A stretch of 64,000 nucleotides of DNA from Strigamia acuminata (taxonomy: Eukaryota; Arthropoda; Chilopoda; Geophilomorpha; Linotaeniidae): the NCBI GenBank assembly GCA_949358305.1, contig OX442324.1, positions 868,001 to 932,000 on the forward strand, written 5' to 3'. Position 1 is the stretch's first letter. The number at the start of each line of letters is the position of its first letter. The notes under the pieces are model-generated. The model did no database searches. It was given only the letters and a program-made list of their open reading frames with translations, and was not told where the DNA came from. Below are positions 39,830 to 49,379 of the stretch, piece by piece. A program made the position numbers and the translations under genes.

Positions 39830-39895
39830 TGGTAGCAGAGGATGGTTCTGCTAAAACCCGATACCGGAGCCAAATAGCGACAATACGGCGGAAAA

Positions 39896-42800
39896 ATGGC
39901 GACGAAAGGAAGCACGGCGTCGGCGGCGGCAGGAATCGCGCCGCTCGACAAAAACAACTACGAGACGTGGAAAGTGGACGTTCAATTGTTGCTTCAGGAA
40001 CTCAATTTGTGGGGTTTCCACGACGGAACAATTAAAGCGCCGCCGGATGGAACGTCGGCAACGGACTTGGCTAAATACGAGAAGCGGAAAGCTCGTGCAC
40101 GTGGGATTTTGTGCAATAGCGTTGCAACGAGATTGAAACCGTCGCTTTTAAAACTCGACACGTCGAAGGAGGTTTGGGACTACCTCAAAAAACTACACGA
40201 GCCCACGTCTGTCGCGAGAAACGCGAAGATATTAGAAGACTTCTATACGATACGTTGCGGAGACAAAGAGGAGGTCGAAACGTTTATTACACGTGTGGAA
40301 TTGGCGGCGGACGAACTGAAATCCATTAAACAGGAACCAAATGACAAAGTCAAAGCTTACACTTTAATAAATCGAATCCGCAAAGATTATGAGCATCAAG
40401 TGCAAGCCATATACCAGTGGAGCGATGGCGACTTTACATTTGATAAAGTTTCAGCAGCATTGCTTGCCGAGAGCGCCAGACGTCGATATACGATGGGAAT
40501 AAATGCTACAACAACGGATTCCAGTGCGCTAAGTGTCAGTGCTTCCAACAATCAACAGGGATCGAGGAAGCAAGACAACAAGCAAGGTAAAAACAATTTT
40601 TCAAATATTTTGTGTTACAATTGTCACGAAAAAGGCCACATTGCCCGAAATTGTACAAATCCGAATCCAAAGCAACAGGACAGCGCACGTGGTCGCGGCA
40701 AAGGACGCGGACAGTCCCAACGAGGCAGAGGATTACGAGGGGCATTTTATGCGTCATTTTTGGGGGAATGTGCATTAAAATCAAGTGATAATTTATGTGA
40801 TGAGGATGCATGGTTTGTAGATTCCGGCGCGTCGGACCACGTGTGTGGGAAAAAAGATTATTTTCAGACTTTTAAGCAATTAGTTCCGACTAAATTACAA
40901 TTAGGCCAAGGCACAGCTAGTATCACAGGTTGTGGTGCTGTATGTATCGGCACAGAAGCTAACGGAACTACCAACCATGTGGACTTAATAAATGTTTATT
41001 TTGTACAGGGTTTCAAGCGCAATTTGATTTCAAGTGGGAAAATTGATGAGGCCGGATTTAATCAACATATTTACAATGGAGTGTTGAAAGTTTATCATAA
41101 GAATAGTCGAGAGTGTTTGTTATTAGCAGACAGACAATCTGATGGCCTGTATCGTGTAAGAGGCACGATTATTAAGAACAGTAGTGTGTCAAATGTTGTA
41201 ACAATGAATGTTAAAAATTCTAATTTAATTTTGGAAGGGGAAAAACCTGTGCAACATATTGAGCAATTACAAAACAAGAGCCCCACTCATGCAGACATCA
41301 AGAGTCAAGCCCCCATTACACAAAATTATGCTGTTTCCGTTGACACGTGGCATAAGAGATTTGCACACATGCACGTGCAGGGGTTGGTAACATTGTTAAA
41401 GAGTGAAGAGACAACGGGTTTAGATTTTACGGGGAATCTGAATGGTTTCACTTGTGATTCATGCCGGATAGCAAAATCAACGCGTGCAAATTACAAAGTG
41501 AGAGATGATCGTGAACGAGGGGAACCGCTAGAACTATTACATTTAGACGTGTGGGGCCCTAATCCCACGACATCACTGGGTGGTGCACGTTATCTGTTGT
41601 GCATTGTTGATGACGCAACAAGATTTTCCTGGATCTACTCTTTAAAAACCAAAGACGAGGTCTTTCCAGTGTTTAAGACATTTTTGGCAAGAGTTGAACG
41701 ACCTTCAAATAGGAAAGTTCATGAAATTAGAACAGATAGGGGTGGAGAATTTTGTGGGAATGCATTTAATGACTTTCTGCAACAAAATGGAATTGGTGCA
41801 CAAAGGACAAATCCATATTCAGCCCAGATGAACGGCGTTGCGGAGCGCCTAAACCGTTCAATTATGAACAATGTACTTGCCATTATTGAGGATACGAATC
41901 TGCCATGGATTTTATGGGCAGAATTGGCTGTAAGCTACATTTATTTAAAGAACAGATATCCGCATTTATTTGCGAAGGGACAAATTCCTTACATAAAATT
42001 TAGACAAAGGAGTATGGCAGTGAAACATTTACGTGCAATTGGTTCATTGTGTTTCGTACATATTCCTAAACCCAAAAGGGATAGCAAACTCGATTCAAGA
42101 GCGTGGAAGGGCATACTTGTTGGGTATGCATTTACAACAAGGGGCTACCGGGTTTGGAATCCTATTACAAATGAGGTTATTGAAACGAAACATTTAGTCA
42201 TTGACGAATCCAGGGACTGGAAGTCCTTTAATACAGTGGACCAAAATGTTCAGCAACCGGACCCTGATACAAATGGTTACGATTCGGATGAGAGTGGGTT
42301 GTATCAACAGGAATTCCACGAAACAACGCCACCTACTACGCCATCGGGTTCACCACCCGTAATACACAAAGTCCCAATGTCTCACGCACAGGCTCCACCA
42401 CAGGTGAAACCTGTAGCTCAATTGCCCGTTCCCACACAACCAGTCCAAGGTGGGGCAAAAGCCAAGAAACCTCGAATTGCCACCAGAACCACAGATGCAG
42501 ATGGATGGGATAGGGAGCAAGTGACCAGACAAGGAGGTGTTACAGCTGGGAGAATTGATGTGCTGTTTTACGCACCAGATGGGACAGGGCCGTTGAAGAC
42601 AAAGAAAGAAGTCGAGGCTTTCTGCAGGGGGAATAGAATCTTCTACAATCCTTTAAAATTCGATTTCACCCCAGTGAAGGAGCCCATCAATACAATCGAG
42701 CAGTCGTCCGATGAGGAACCAATGGAAAAGGTCCTCACAGCAACGACATCTCCCATCAGTGTGTATTGTGCTGTCATACAGCCCAAAACATATGAGGAGG

Positions 42801-44320
42801 CGACTTCCTCGCCTCAGTCGAAAGAATGGAGAGAGGCGATGGAGGAAGAGATCGAAACTTTACAGGAAAGGGAGGTGTACGAGGAGGTGCCGCGACCAAA
42901 GGCAAAGGTCTTGGGGCACAAGTGGGTTTACAAGCTGAAACCAGACGAAGATGGCAATATCGTCAGATATCGCGCAAGAATTGTCGCACAAGGTTTTAGG
43001 CAGACACAAGGGGTTGATTACACAGAAGTGTTTTCGCCAGTCGTGAATTTCACATTAATCCGACTGTTTTTCTGTCTGTTGGTGATCTTGCATGGTTGGG
43101 TGGACGTCCATCTGGACGTAAAATGTGCATACTTGTACGGCAAGTTGGACTGCCCAATCCACATGGAAATACCTCAAGGTTTCAAGACACCGGGGACAGA
43201 TAGTGTTTGGCTCCTGTACAAAGCATTGTACGGATTACACCAATCCGGCAGGATGTGGTTCGAGGAGTTAAATACCAGTCTGCTGGATTTGGGTTTCACC
43301 AAAGTTATTGGTTGCAATTGCGTTTACACTTTTGAGCGCAGTGCCGTCCTTTTGATATACGTGGACGATATGGTGTTATTTGCGAAGGATGCAGAGACAC
43401 AGCACGCGTTAATAGACCTGATCAAACGGAAATTCAATATTGTGAATTTGGGGCGAATTACAAAATTGCTTGGCGTAAATTTTAGTCGTAGTGATGGGAA
43501 GGTTTGCCTGCACCAAAGGCATTATATTGATAAATTAGCAATGAAATACAAGTTGGAACCGAATACAAAAGTCAAAGTTCCAATTGCTGCTGGATCGACA
43601 TTCAACTTGAAGCCCAATGAAACTGATCCGGGTTCAGATTTTCCATATCGCTCGTTGGTCGGGAGCCTGATGTTTCTTGCTTCCCGAACCAGACCGGACA
43701 TCCTCTATTCAATAATTTACATGTCCCAATTTAACACAAGCTTTACACAAAAACACGTAAAAGCACTAATACAAATTGCTCAATATGTGGTAAATACTAG
43801 GGGTTATTGTGTAGATATTTCCAAGTGTGTTAATACTGATTTGAAAATTTTTACAGACGCTTCCTGGGCTTCGGACCTCAGCCATTGCAAAAGCTTTGGG
43901 GGATTTGCATTATTCATGGGAGATGCCCTAATCAGCTGGGGCTGTCGGAAACAAAGTTCCGTAGCATGTAGCACAATGGAGGCGGAATATCTGGCTTTGG
44001 TCCATGCAGTCCAGGAAGGATATTGGTTATCAAGCATATTTGAAAACTGCGTTTTGTTCGATTACATCAATATGCCAATAGTGTATTCAGATTCTTTGTC
44101 GTCCATACAATTTGTGGAAAACGACTTAGAAAATTCCAAAACAAAACATATTCGCATTCGTTATTGTTTCTTAAGAGACTGGTTTGAAAAAGGATATTTT
44201 TCGATCGAGAAAATTCCGAGTAAATGGAATTTGGCAGATTTATTTACCAAATGGCTGCCACGGGATAGACTGAGGGAGTTATGTTCAAGTATGCTAGATA
44301 CCTTAGAGGATGGAAATTGA
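39896..44320 (+). CDS. gag-pol: Copia-4 Gag-Pol polyprotein, intact
   Basis: 1474 codons from ATG 39896 (aaaaATGG, good context), 51 bp after the primer site. Gag begins in normal Copia fashion (LDKNNYETWKVDVQLLLQ). CCHC knuckle CYNCHEKGHIARNC at about 240, then an Arg/Gly-rich stretch. Protease VDSGASDHV (about 309, canonical DSGA). Integrase WHKRFAHMH…CDSCRIAKST from about 484, catalytic Asp 550 (HLDVWG), Asp 612 (RTDRGGEF), Glu 649 (VAERLNRS). RT: HLDVKCAYLYGK, YGLHQSGRMW and YVDDMVLFA (about 1154). RNase H: FTDASWAS (about 1320), with C-terminal ADLFTKWLP. It is more distant from Copia-2 and Copia-3 than they are from each other. All catalytic residues are present. Confidence 0.96.
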   Translation: MATKGSTASAAAGIAPLDKNNYETWKVDVQLLLQELNLWGFHDGTIKAPPDGTSATDLAKYEKRKARARGILCNSVATRLKPSLLKLDTSKEVWDYLKKLHEPTSVARNAKILEDFYTIRCGDKEEVETFITRVELAADELKSIKQEPNDKVKAYTLINRIRKDYEHQVQAIYQWSDGDFTFDKVSAALLAESARRRYTMGINATTTDSSALSVSASNNQQGSRKQDNKQGKNNFSNILCYNCHEKGHIARNCTNPNPKQQDSARGRGKGRGQSQRGRGLRGAFYASFLGECALKSSDNLCDEDAWFVDSGASDHVCGKKDYFQTFKQLVPTKLQLGQGTASITGCGAVCIGTEANGTTNHVDLINVYFVQGFKRNLISSGKIDEAGFNQHIYNGVLKVYHKNSRECLLLADRQSDGLYRVRGTIIKNSSVSNVVTMNVKNSNLILEGEKPVQHIEQLQNKSPTHADIKSQAPITQNYAVSVDTWHKRFAHMHVQGLVTLLKSEETTGLDFTGNLNGFTCDSCRIAKSTRANYKVRDDRERGEPLELLHLDVWGPNPTTSLGGARYLLCIVDDATRFSWIYSLKTKDEVFPVFKTFLARVERPSNRKVHEIRTDRGGEFCGNAFNDFLQQNGIGAQRTNPYSAQMNGVAERLNRSIMNNVLAIIEDTNLPWILWAELAVSYIYLKNRYPHLFAKGQIPYIKFRQRSMAVKHLRAIGSLCFVHIPKPKRDSKLDSRAWKGILVGYAFTTRGYRVWNPITNEVIETKHLVIDESRDWKSFNTVDQNVQQPDPDTNGYDSDESGLYQQEFHETTPPTTPSGSPPVIHKVPMSHAQAPPQVKPVAQLPVPTQPVQGGAKAKKPRIATRTTDADGWDREQVTRQGGVTAGRIDVLFYAPDGTGPLKTKKEVEAFCRGNRIFYNPLKFDFTPVKEPINTIEQSSDEEPMEKVLTATTSPISVYCAVIQPKTYEEATSSPQSKEWREAMEEEIETLQEREVYEEVPRPKAKVLGHKWVYKLKPDEDGNIVRYRARIVAQGFRQTQGVDYTEVFSPVVNFTLIRLFFCLLVILHGWVDVHLDVKCAYLYGKLDCPIHMEIPQGFKTPGTDSVWLLYKALYGLHQSGRMWFEELNTSLLDLGFTKVIGCNCVYTFERSAVLLIYVDDMVLFAKDAETQHALIDLIKRKFNIVNLGRITKLLGVNFSRSDGKVCLHQRHYIDKLAMKYKLEPNTKVKVPIAAGSTFNLKPNETDPGSDFPYRSLVGSLMFLASRTRPDILYSIIYMSQFNTSFTQKHVKALIQIAQYVVNTRGYCVDISKCVNTDLKIFTDASWASDLSHCKSFGGFALFMGDALISWGCRKQSSVACSTMEAEYLALVHAVQEGYWLSSIFENCVLFDYINMPIVYSDSLSSIQFVENDLENSKTKHIRIRYCFLRDWFEKGYFSIEKIPSKWNLADLFTKWLPRDRLRELCSSMLDTLEDGN

Positions 44321-44356
44321 AATGTTTGTACAAAGTGTAACATTTAAGGGGGTGCT

Positions 44357-45231
44357 TGTTGGGAATTGCGTAAATGTCCCACGTTGACCTCATGTTAAAG
44401 CTACACGGCAATCGTGTTTAATAAATTTGAATTCGAGATATTATGTTTGTTTTAGCCGAAATGTTGAAGGCACTCGAATATATATGATGTATTTAGTGTG
44501 TAACAATGATCTTATGTTCCAAAATGTATGTTGTTGCGATTATATATGAATTTCGGTGTATTTGGCATAATGTCTGTGCTATTTGTTAATTGTTTGCTGC
44601 GTGAGGGCGCTACGTGTAAGTCCATAGCGCACTTGCGTTGCACTGGTTGAGATTGATGATGTCACAATGATGACATCATCAAACTAAGTGATTATTTCTT
44701 TATGTAATAATTGGCGAATTAACTGTATGATTTGTTCTTTGTAAATACGTTATATGACATCACATGAATAAAACTTCACTCTGTTTTTGGTTTTCAATAA
44801 GGCAACATCGTGTTTTATTTGGTTTTACATCTAATTATACATTCATCAAGTTAGGGCTATTTTTATGAACTTCACCTACTTTCCAGAGCATGTGAGCAGT
44901 GTGTTTTCCAACATCACTTAGGCCCAACTACATTTACTTGGACAGTTTTGTGAAAACATCATGATTGGATTGATTTTCACCAAGGATTAAGTGTGATAAT
45001 AAGACTATTATCACACGTGAGTACTTTATTTATATTATAACATTTATTTTCGTTAAATATTCCGAGACACGCACGTCGCAATTGAACGAACGTCACGTCG
45101 GGTATACGCAGCATCGTTGGACAGCCAAACCGCGCACGCTGCCCGACGTTTATTTCGGATAGGACACACACATCTGTCGCTTATTTAAAGTTTTCCACTG
45201 CGTGTATGTATGTTTTAGTGTATGTCCTACA
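44357..45231 (+). repeat. Copia-4 3' LTR (875 bp)
   Basis: Pair of 38955-39829, about 0.6% different by eye. It contains tgatttgttcttt at 44728-44740; the 5' LTR has one mismatch there. It is followed by tatat and the last 50 bases of the Gypsy-A spacer. Confidence 0.96.
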
Positions 45232-45264
45232 TATATATCTCCGTGTTATTGGCGATTTTAGTAA

Positions 45265-45288
45265 TTATTTTGTTTTCCATCATTGCAG
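45265..45288 (+). promoter_or_regulatory. Candidate 3' splice site ahead of Gypsy-A ORF3
   Basis: A T-rich run followed by ccatcattgcag ends directly at ATGGAGCTTCG, the first codon of ORF3. The homologous Gypsy-B ORF3 also begins right after a ttaatacttcag. Two related elements starting homologous protein at an AG boundary fits a spliced subgenomic mRNA, as used for gypsy and retroviral env. No donor was identified. Confidence 0.6.
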
Positions 45289-47700
45289 ATGGAGCTTCGT
45301 AACACATGGGGAGCGTTAAGCCCTGCGTGTATGGTCCGCGCCGGCATTTATCGAGACGTACTGCCCGATTTTCTTCGCCGCTGCTTTGGCGAAGACGCGA
45401 ACCCTTACCGCCTTTGCGTCCTATTTTGGCGCGCCCTCGCCAAGCGTTGGGTAAACGACTGTTCACTCCTGGACGCGTTCCCGGAGTCGGTGAGAGCCGT
45501 CGTCGCTGCAGAGCTCGCTCGCATCGATGACCCAAAGTCACCGATCTTCCACCCGGCCCTGTCGAGCCAATACTCCGGCAGGCCGGCGGAGGAGCATGTG
45601 TTGTTCGCGTGGCAAGCGGCCGAGACCGAGGAGGCCCGCGAAGAAGTGTATAATCACTACCGCCAGCAGCTAATTGACACTGCGCCGGCGGTTGCAGAAC
45701 GTGTCTTGCAGGACGAAGGCATGAGTACCGCAGACATACATCTGTGGTTCGAGCGAATTCGGCAGGGAGAGATCACGCCACAGTGGCGACCGAGAATGGG
45801 GATTCTCATGTCACAAGCCGAAATGTGGCAGTTACATTATTTGGGAATTCTCGGTCCCAAATATAATTTCCCACGGAAGCGCAAGCGCTCCAAGGGAACC
45901 GGGGGCGGCGAATCGCGTTCCCCGGGTCGGTCGAAGAAACAGTGCGTCGAAAGGCACTCGACCGTAGACGATGGAGCCGGAACGTCAGCGCAGCCACCGC
46001 GCGACTCCGCGAATTATCACAGACCAAGAGTGTTTGTCAACCGTCAGGTGAAAGACGGTAAGGAGACGAGGGAAGTGTGGATTTCTGGCGACGAAGAGCG
46101 AGTCTCTCGTCTCAGTACCAGCCGACATCCGCTGACTCACCGCGAGCAGCGGAAACAAGACCGCAAAGAGCGGTATTTCGCTCGCTGCGAAGCGCGGGAA
46201 ATTCCACTTCCCGAACACGCTCTCAAAGCGATAGAAGCGAAGGAAGCGAGAGAAGCACGAGCGAAGTCGAGGGGTAAATCTTCCGGGGAACGACAGGTCC
46301 TAGCGCCAGACACGCGGGACCTTCGGGAAATCATAACCCAGATGAAACGCAAGAAATTGTCGCGTTTCGACCCCGCGATGCAACACGCCCGCAAAATGGG
46401 CATCGTCGAGGACGGTACCGTGATTCCACACGAAGTGGCACGGTGGTTGAGCGATTAAATGAATTCACGACCCACGGCCGTCGTTCCGCCGACGAGCACC
46501 GTTACGCCCGCTCCGGCGCCTCAAGTCACGACGACTGAGGCGCAAGCGACGCTGCCGTTGCCGGCACAGCAGTCATTGACGCTGCCGCCGCCGACGCAGC
46601 CTCCGCCTCCGCCGCCGCCGCCGCCGATGCCGAGTTTGAGCACTACGCCGGACTTGGCCGTCGACGACCCTGTGATGTTGCCCGTGCACCAAAGTATTAT
46701 GCGGGAGTGCCATGAGGCTCGAATCGGCGAATATTACCCGAGCACGGCAAGACACGACCGCACAGCGATGTGGTATGAACAGCGTGACGAAAACGCACGG
46801 CTAGCTCGAGAAGCAGCCAATCCATCGGTCGAAGAACTCTTGGCCTTCTCATTCGTGATGGAGGACCCGAGAGCCGCCGCCGCTGCTCTGCAGGGCGCCG
46901 ACGTCACTCAGCGCCATTTCATCGAGTGGGGAATTTCGATGATGCGACATCACTCGCGTGCGTTCGCTGAGGATTCCGACCGCAGCAATCCAGTAAACCG
47001 CCGTCGCCTGCAGCTGGCCTTGACCGAAATCATGGTCCATTTGTTGACCCCTTCGCTCTTTGGGGTCGGGCGACAGGCGATGGCCTGTTGGTCCGTCGTA
47101 GACCGAGAAGGTGTACAGATACCTCGTGCACTTGTTGGGGAATGGAGCGCCATTCTCCCCAACCCGGCGATGACTCGATTCGAGCTGACCCGGGACGGGG
47201 TAAACCCCGAATGGGAGGGGTACAAGTTGCGGAGCATGGCCTTCCGCCACGCCGTCACCACGTGGACGCCAACACCGTCAACGCAGCCGCGTGCGATGAT
47301 GGTTACGAGTGAGGAGCCGATGGTGAGCGATACCGCCTCTTCGACTGCCTCGCAGGGAGCCCGGACTCTACCACCGCCGCCACTGATGCCACCAGCGGCG
47401 GTACCACAGACACCCGTCCTATCGAATGCGGCGGGTAAGCCAAGACGCCTGTTGTGTCGGACGCCACCAACGCTGTCCGCCGCTCGCCAGAGCCTGACGC
47501 CTCCCGTTACCCAGCCGGAATGGGAAGAGACCGCCAAGCAGGCGGTGGTTCCGAAGAGTGCCAAGCCAGCGAAAGCGGCGAAGCCTCAGACAAACTATTA
47601 CGAGAAGTTGTGTGACGAATTCTCTCAGCTGTCAATGACGACAGCCACCCGAAAATTCATTTTCGCCCAGAGAGACAAGGGGAAGTCGGTATTTGTTTGG
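45289..47700 (+). pseudogene. Gypsy-A ORF3: unknown protein, one internal stop and lost C-terminus
   Basis: Two adjoining in-frame parts: 45289-46458 (ends WLSD, TAA) and 46459-47700 (begins MNSRP). The first part carries the N-terminal conserved block (RNTWGALSP, ILMSQAEMWQLHYLGIL), also seen in Gypsy-B ORF3 (FIATQAEMWQLHRVGIL). The second carries MWYEQRDENARLAREAANP, FIEWGISMMRHHSRAF and YKLRSMAFRH. In the inverted second copy (48462-49379) the codon at the stop is TAC, so the TAA is probably a private nonsense mutation and ORF3 was one protein. Homology to Gypsy-B stops at SVFVW (about 47700), where Copia sequence begins, so roughly 95 residues are missing. No membrane helix or signal peptide is visible. 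Function unknown. Confidence 0.8.
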
Positions 47701-47704
47701 TCGC

Positions 47705-48275
47705 CTGGATGCATTTAGAACATTTATTCAATTACGTGAGGTCGACCCCGTATCAGTGCATTAAGATGAAGAGACCAGAGCGCGTCGCTTTTCAATGTTA
47801 TTCCGATGCATCGTTTGCGTCCGACATTGATACATGCAGGTCGGTTTCTAGACATATCGTGTTTCTAGGACCAGTACCGATAATTTGGAGATCTGCAAAG
47901 CAGTCCTTGGTTGCAGCATCCGCAATGGAATCGGAGTTATACGCCGTGACTGATTTAGTGAAAGAAGTTATTTGGTTAACACGCATTTTAACCGAATGTT
48001 CTCGTGTCTTACCGATTGATGATGCACATCCAACTATTTTCGTGGACAATCAGAATGTACTTTTCAATTTAAAAAATCATGTTGAGAATTGATTAACACG
48101 TTATATGGATATAAGATTTAAGTTCGTTCGAGAACATTTGATGTTAGATTTATTTAAAATCATGTATGTTAACACAAAGTTTAATTATGCAGATTTATTT
48201 ACCAAACCTTTAATGAAAGGAAGATTGTTATCTTTAGTTCCATATTTAGCCTCTCTACAGGAAACAGCAAATTAG
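47705..48275 (+). pseudogene. Copia-5: truncated Copia RNase H and C-terminus
   Basis: Only the end of a Copia polyprotein remains: WMHLEHLFNYVRSTP, then RNase H motifs CYSDASFASD, SLVAASAMESELYAV and FVDNQNVLF. A TGA at 48090-48092 breaks the frame, after which it reads on (LTRYMDIRFKFVREHL…ADLFTKPL) to TAG at 48273-48275. Everything upstream of RNase H is absent and the fragment adjoins Gypsy-A ORF3 without a visible TSD, suggesting deletion or recombination. Confidence 0.88.
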
Positions 48276-48283
48276 GGGAAGTT

Positions 48284-48436
48284 TGTTGATGTAATTCGCT
48301 ATTTCCATAACAGATGGCACCCTTCTTTGTTTATTTTATGTATCACCACCTGGTGACAGTTTCTTTTATTCAACATTAAAGTCTCCAAGATGGCGACCTA
48401 CATATGTGTCTCTCTCTCTTCACACTTCTCACACTT
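48284..48436 (+). repeat. Copia-5 3' LTR (right end uncertain)
   Basis: A purine tract aggggaagtt is followed by tgttgatgtaattcgct, the expected LTR start. It contains ccaagatggcgac (48386-48398) and attaaag. The end is not clear: a CT-rich stretch (tctctctctc, cacacttctcacacttct) leads into Gypsy-A2 sequence by about 48461. Confidence 0.6.
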
Positions 48437-48461
48437 CTAGAAGCAGCAAATACGCGCCAAC

Positions 48462-49379
48462 AAGGCAGTCAAAGAGGCGGTGTCGCTCTCCATCGGCTCC
48501 TCACTCGTGACCATCATTGCGCTTGGTTGCGTTGACGGTGTTGGCGCCCACGTGGCTGAGGCGTGGCGAAAGGGCATGCTCCGGAACTTGTATCCCTCCC
48601 ATTTGGGGTTTGCCACGTCCCGGGTTAGCTCGAACCGAGTCAGCGCCGGGTTAGGGAGAATGGCGCTCCATCCTCTGAGGAGTGCGTGTGGGATTTGCAC
48701 ACCCTCTCTGTCCACAACGGACCAAACGGCCATCGACTGTCGTCCGTCCCCAAAGAGCGATAGGGTTAGCAGCTGGACCATAATTTCCGTTAAGATCAGC
48801 TGCAGACGACGTCTGCTTACGGGGTTCCCGCGATCGGGATCCTCGGCGAAAGCACGAGAGTGATGGCGTAGCATTGAAATGCCCCACTCGATGAAGTGGC
48901 GTTGCGTTACGTTGACGCCCTGCAGAGCAGTAGCGGCGACCCTTGGGTCCTCCATCTCAAATTGGAAGGCCAGGAGCTCGGAGACTGTCGGGTTGGCTGC
49001 CTCTCGTGCTAGCCGCGCGTTCTCGTCTCTCTGCTCATACCACAATACTGAGTGGTTGTGTCTTGCCTTGCTCGGCCTATACTCGTCCGTCAGATTATCT
49101 TGACACTCTCGCATAATACTCAACTCTACGGGCAGCATGACTGAGTGGTCGACGGCTAAGCTCGGCGCAAGGCTCGAGCCCGGCAGCGTCGGCGGCGGCT
49201 GCGACGGTGGTGGCTGCGTCGGCGGCAGCAGCGTCAGAGACTGCTGCGTCGGCGGTGGCAGTGTCGCTTGTACCTCAGTCGGCGTGACTTGAGGCGTTGG
49301 AGCGGGCCTTACGGGACCCGTCGGTTGGACAACGGCTGTGGGTGCGTCTTCGGGGCGCGGTTGCGAGTTCACGTACTCG
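48462..49379 (-). pseudogene. Gypsy-A2: inverted fragment of a second ORF3 copy
   Basis: Minus-strand frame closely similar to 46459-47340 of Gypsy-A ORF3: LWYEQRDENARLAREAANP, FIEWGISMLRHHSRAFAED, YKFRSMPFRHA. The N-terminal side is cut at 49379 by Copia-6, where the frame is still open (…EYVNSQPRP), showing TAC where Gypsy-A has TAA. The C-terminal side is lost at about 48462 next to Copia-5. Low-complexity Pro/Thr/Gln segments match those of Gypsy-A. Confidence 0.85.

Larger units (their letters stand above)
38955..45231 (+). mobile_element. Copia-4: complete, apparently intact Ty1/Copia element, TSD tatat
   Basis: A 6277 bp element with 875 bp LTRs differing at about five positions, flanked by tatat (38950-38954 and 45232-45236). 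It sits about 50 bp upstream of Gypsy-A ORF3, inside the presumed intron. It has an exact initiator tRNA-Met primer site at 39830-39845, an intact 1474-codon polyprotein and a purine tract aaggggg at 44346-44352. Confidence 0.97.
1..47700 (+). mobile_element. Gypsy-A: LTR retrotransposon, interrupted by three Copia insertions, both ends missing
   Basis: Ty3/Gypsy element whose pieces, in order, are gag (1-1801), start of pol (1763-2118), rest of pol (7572-11314), spacer (11315-11547, 38362-38949, 45237-45288) and ORF3 (45289-47700). The gaps are filled exactly by Copia-1, Copia-2 and Copia-4, each bounded by a 5 bp target-site duplication, so the pieces rejoin without loss. Gene order and protein sequence match Gypsy-B on the other strand. 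The 5' LTR lies left of the window. The 3' end is replaced near 47700 by unrelated Copia sequence, so no LTR of Gypsy-A itself is seen. Several frameshifts and stops make it non-functional. It is the oldest element here, since everything up to 45231 is inserted into it. Confidence 0.9.
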
